Shown: positions 61,457 to 64,000 of the stretch, one piece after another
How the letters are laid out: each line of letters opens with the position of its first letter
How positions within the stretch are numbered: the stretch's first letter is position 1
Assembly (NCBI RefSeq): GCF_022513635.1
Contig: NZ_JAKWBL010000001.1
Span: 496,001 to 560,000 of the forward strand
Length of the DNA: 64,000 bases
Source of the DNA: Paraniabella ginsengisoli
GTDB lineage: Bacteria; Bacteroidota; Bacteroidia; Chitinophagales; Chitinophagaceae
Reading direction: 5' to 3'
Translations under genes and position numbers: made by a program
The notes under the pieces: generated by a model
What the model saw: only the letters and a program-made list of their open reading frames with translations
Databases searched by the model: none
What the model was told of the DNA's origin: nothing

Positions 61457-63170
61457 ATGCCACAACCGCTTATTTCTATACAAGATCTTTCGATCAGTTT
61501 TGTTACCAACAGCCAGGTAAACAAAGCGATCAATCATATTTCTTTTGATGTGTACCAAGGTGAAATTGTAGCGCTTGTGGGTGAAAGTGGGTCAGGCAAA
61601 TCTGTTACCTCACTTTCAATTCTTCAACTGTTGCCTTCACCGCCGGCCATTATTGATAATGGAGCCATTTTTTTAGTGAAGATGGAAACACTTCAATTAG
61701 TCTTTTAACGCTCACCAGTAAAGAACTTCAGCAGATTCGTGGCAATAAAATTTCCATGATCTTTCAGGAGCCTATGACTTCACTAAACCCTGTTTTTAGT
61801 TGCGGTCAGCAAGTAGCCGAAGTTTTACTGATTCATAATAATATCTCCAAACAGGAAGCTAAAAAACAAGCCATACAATGGTTTGAAAAAGTAAAACTTC
61901 CTGATCCGGATGCGATGTTTCATCGTTATCCGCATCAGCTTAGCGGTGGCCAAAAACAACGGGTAATGATTGCGATGGCAATGTGCTGTAAACCATCGCT
62001 GCTTATTTGCGATGAACCCACTACCGCGCTTGATGTTACTGTACAAAAAAATGTTTTAGAGTTAATAAAAGAATTGCAGCAAGAAACAGGAATGGGTGTT
62101 ATTTTCATTACGCACGATTTAGGCGTGGTGGCGGAGATCGCCGATCGCGCTGTTGTAATGTATAAAGGCGGAATAATAGAAGAAGGCGCAACCGAAAACT
62201 TGTTCCATCACCCCAAGCAAGCTTATACAAAAGCGCTGATGGCCTGCCGGCCTGTGAACCACAAGCGTGGCGACCGTTTGCCTGTTGTGAGTGATTTTTT
62301 AAGTAATAATACCGACGGCGTTGGTGCTGTTCGAGGCGTCCTCGCCTCGAACCATTATGCTGTCGCCTCTGGCGACATAAATAAATCATTGGTAAAAATA
62401 GAACACCTTTCTGTTTGGTTTCCTAATAAAAAGAATTGGCTAGGCCAGTCAATTAGCTTTACAAAAGCAGTAAACGATGTAAGCTTTGAAGTATATGAAA
62501 ACGAAACATTAGGTATTGTAGGCGAAAGCGGCTGCGGCAAAACAACTTTGGGGAGAAGCTTGCTACAGCTTATCCCGGCAACCAAAGGTGATATATTTTA
62601 TAAAGGGAAAAATTTACTGCTGTATACATCCGCGCAATTGCGTGAGCTAAGACAGCACCTTCAAATTGTTTTCCAGGATCCTTATTCTTCTTTAAACCCA
62701 AGAAAAAAATTGGCGCAGCTATAGAAGAGCCGTTAAAAGTTCATGGTATTATTAAAACTGCAAGTGCCCGAAAGCAACGAACTATTGAGCTATTAGAAAA
62801 AGTGGGTTTACTGCCGGAACATTATAGCCGTTATCCACATGAGTTTAGCGGTGGTCAAAGGCAGCGCATCGTCATTGCGCGCGCGTTGGCTTTGCAACCT
62901 TCTTTTATCATTTGTGATGAATCAGTTTCGGCGCTGGATGTAAGTGTGCAGGCACAGGTGCTTAACCTATTGAATGATCTTAAAAAAGAATTTGGGTTCA
63001 CGATCGTTTTCATCAGCCACGACCTAAGCGTGGTACGTTATTTCAGCGATCGTATTATTGTGATGAACAAAGGACAAATAGAAGAAATGGGGCAGGCAGA
63101 TGATATTTATGAGCACCCAAAAACTGAATACACTAAAAGGTTGATTGAAGCAATACCTAAAGCGGTGTAG
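61457..63170 (+). CDS. Dipeptide/oligopeptide-type ABC transporter ATPase, two fused domains
   Basis: About 572 residues: two nucleotide-binding domains in one chain, as in YejF/GsiA. Walker A GESGSGKSV and GESGCGKTT; signatures LSGGQKQR and FSGGQRQR; Walker B LLICDEPTTALDV and IICDESVSALDV, the second with Asp-Glu-Ser in place of Asp-Glu-Pro. Breaks at T7 61668-61674 and A7 62703-62709 are repaired by one base each. The interdomain linker (62329-62377) contains two perfect palindromes in frame. The permease genes DppB/C are not in view. Confidence 0.93.
62329..62377. repeat. Paired palindromes inside the coding sequence of the ABC ATPase linker
   Basis: First hairpin GTTCGAGGCG-TCCT-CGCCTCGAAC (62329-62352), second TGTCGCC-TCT-GGCGACA (62361-62377). 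They encode AVRGVLASNHYAVASGDI in frame with no stop. No match to the RAYT palindromes. Confidence 0.8.
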
Positions 63171-63174
63171 TTTT

Positions 63175-63211
63175 TTAGACCTCCGAGGTTTTCAAAACCT
63201 CGGAGGTCTAA
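63175..63211. repeat. REP-like palindrome upstream of the RAYT gene
   Basis: TTAGACCTCCGAGGTTTT (63175-63192), C, AAAACCTCGGAGGTCTAA (63194-63211): perfect 18-bp arms. It differs from the 35852 copy by a paired T-to-C / A-to-G change in the stem, so base pairing is conserved. It may also terminate the ABC ATPase transcript. Confidence 0.9.
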
Positions 63212-63243
63212 AGCCGGAATCTAGTAACTTCTAACCTAACTAT

Positions 63244-63840
63244 ATGAAAAAACAACGACTTGCAACAGGGTGTTACTACCATGTTTATAACCGGGGCAAT
63301 AACAAAGAAAATATTTTTAAAGAAGCGGAAAATTATATTTACTTCTTAAAACTCTGGAATAAATATATTGAACCCGTAGCTGAAACATTTTGCTATTGTC
63401 TTTTACCTAATCACTTTCATTTTTTTATACGGATGCGTGAACTACAGACCTTCGAGGTTTTCAAAACCTCGAAGGTCTTAACACAACCGAACCAGGAACA
63501 GCACTTTTCAAACTTCTTCAATGCATATTCAAAAGCAATTAACAAAGCGTATAACAGAACAGGAAGCTTGTTTCAGAAAGGCTTTAAACGAAAAGAAATT
63601 ATTAACGAAAGCTATTATACTTCTATCATTGGATATATTATTACTAACCCTGTAAGGCATGGCCTTTGTAATAGTTCTGCGGAATATTTATATTCAGCGT
63701 ATGAGGCGATATTATCGGATAAAACCACATTATTGTTACGAAATGAAGTGATTGATTGGTTTGGTTGTAAAGAAGCCTTCATCGATTATATTAGAGCATA
63801 CGAAAGCAACCTGCCGGATAAGTATGAGCTTTTAAAATAG
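63244..63840 (+). CDS. REP-associated tyrosine transposase (RAYT, IS200-like Y1)
   Basis: 198 residues. Y1 transposase fold: GCYYHVYNRGNNKENIF, the HUH motif in LLPNHFHFFIRM (His-Phe-His), then FSNFFNAYSKAINKAYNRTG with the catalytic Tyr and TNPVRHGLCN. RAYTs nick and process REP palindromes. Residues about 68-79 (TFEVFKTSKVL) are encoded by a perfect palindrome inserted between the HUH strand and the Tyr helix, a surface loop in the family. Palindromes also flank the gene at 63175 and 63850. No left/right IS ends were found, so it looks domesticated. Confidence 0.92.
   Translation: MKKQRLATGCYYHVYNRGNNKENIFKEAENYIYFLKLWNKYIEPVAETFCYCLLPNHFHFFIRMRELQTFEVFKTSKVLTQPNQEQHFSNFFNAYSKAINKAYNRTGSLFQKGFKRKEIINESYYTSIIGYIITNPVRHGLCNSSAEYLYSAYEAILSDKTTLLLRNEVIDWFGCKEAFIDYIRAYESNLPDKYELLK
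63446..63478. repeat. REP-like palindrome inserted in frame inside the RAYT gene
   Basis: AGACCTTCGAGGTTTT (63446-63461), C, AAAACCTCGAAGGTCT (63463-63478). The arms are identical to those of the copy at 35852-35884. Reads through without a stop on this strand. Confidence 0.92.
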
Positions 63841-63849
63841 TCGACTTTG

Positions 63850-63882
63850 CAGACCTCCGAGTTTTCAAACTCTCGGATGTCT
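63850..63882. repeat. Degenerate REP-like palindrome downstream of the RAYT gene
   Basis: CAGACCTCCGAG then TTTTCAAA then CTCTCGGATGTCTG: arms pair with two or three mismatches, so it appears to be a decayed copy of the 63175 type. Confidence 0.75.
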
Positions 63883-64000
63883 GCGCCTGACCGGTCATAT
63901 TCAACCGCCGAGAGGCTGCCGGATGGAAGCGGCACCGCAGCGAAGCGAAGGTATAGCGGACAGCCGGTACGAAAGTTGAGACATATTGATGGCTGAGAGC
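63883..64000. other. Non-coding end of window, possible further repeat
   Basis: GC-rich text with GGCTGCCGG near 63913 facing CGGACAGCCGG near 63957, around GCAGCGAAGCGAAGG. This resembles dispersed spacer repeats of related genomes, but the window ends before it can be defined. Confidence 0.35.

Noticed and set aside
62108-62389. 93-residue minus-strand open frame
   Set aside because: Shadow of the ABC ATPase gene opposite Walker B and the palindromic linker.
1-64000. Programmed ribosomal frameshifting at A/T runs
   Set aside because: Too many unrelated genes are affected, including dnaE, and the changes are always net losses without slippery heptamers or downstream pseudoknots.
1-64000. 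CRISPR array or cas genes
   Set aside because: No regularly spaced direct repeats and no Cas-like protein was seen.

Overview
The window looks like a chromosomal segment of a Bacteroidota bacterium, most likely Chitinophagaceae or a close relative. This rests on SusC/SusD-type TonB-dependent uptake genes, OMP_b-brl-type receptors, a MoxR/DUF58/BatD/BatA aerotolerance-type operon, many MKK-type signal peptides and lipoproteins, hardly any Shine-Dalgarno sequences, and AT-rich spacers full of short hairpin repeats. No rRNA, tRNA or CRISPR array was found.

Most of the apparent gene breakage is probably not biological. About 27 genes, including the essential dnaE, are split by net single-base losses. 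Nearly all sit in homopolymers (A5-A7, T5-T7, C5-C7, G5), and adding one base restores a typical protein. I therefore annotate full gene spans, with the frameshifts noted, rather than pseudogenes. This is the error pattern of a draft with under-called homopolymers.

Layout. 0-4.4 kb: two related TonB-dependent receptors, a lipoprotein and a small disordered protein. 4.4-9.6 kb: acyl-CoA synthetase, TPR protein, NAD synthetase. 9.7-14.4 kb: moxR, a four-helix-bundle gene that looks inserted, then DUF58, BatD-like and BatA genes. 14.4-20.8 kb: Gfo/Idh/MocA oxidoreductase with a DUF1080 protein, ArfB, Dtd, MazG-like, YihY and an FAD dehydrogenase. 20.8-25 kb: three exported proteins of unknown function. 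25-33.1 kb: mannonate dehydratase UxuA, a DUF6600-type protein, J-domain protein, rhomboid protease, START-like protein, M1 peptidase and an atypical SDR. 33.1-43 kb: PIN toxin-antitoxin pair, ABC-F ATPase, malate:quinone oxidoreductase, DUF2459, thioredoxin-like protein, DnaE. 43.5-49.7 kb: phospholipase C, NlpC/P60 lipoprotein, XRE regulator and SusD. 49.7-53.7 kb: SusC and myo-inositol oxygenase. 54-57.5 kb: TolC, membrane-fusion adaptor and an exported VOC protein. 57.8-64 kb: barstar/barnase, 3-hydroxyacyl-CoA dehydrogenase, HsdR-N-like protein, AMP nucleosidase, a fused dipeptide-type ABC ATPase and a REP-associated tyrosine transposase (RAYT).

The most notable biology is the repeat layer. 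The RAYT gene has a perfect palindrome upstream, a decayed one downstream and an in-frame copy inside its own coding sequence, and a fourth copy lies 27 kb away. A different pair of palindromes sits in frame in the linker of the neighbouring ABC ATPase. A six-copy spacer repeat (core CAGTACAAGAGTGCGACG) is scattered over 30 kb. GTTGACAG-type repeats occupy junctions of the Bat operon and bracket the four-helix-bundle gene as inverted copies. Other notable loci are the MIOX-SusC-SusD cluster, the barnase/barstar pair with a 4-nt overlap, and an SDR lacking the YxxxK catalytic motif.
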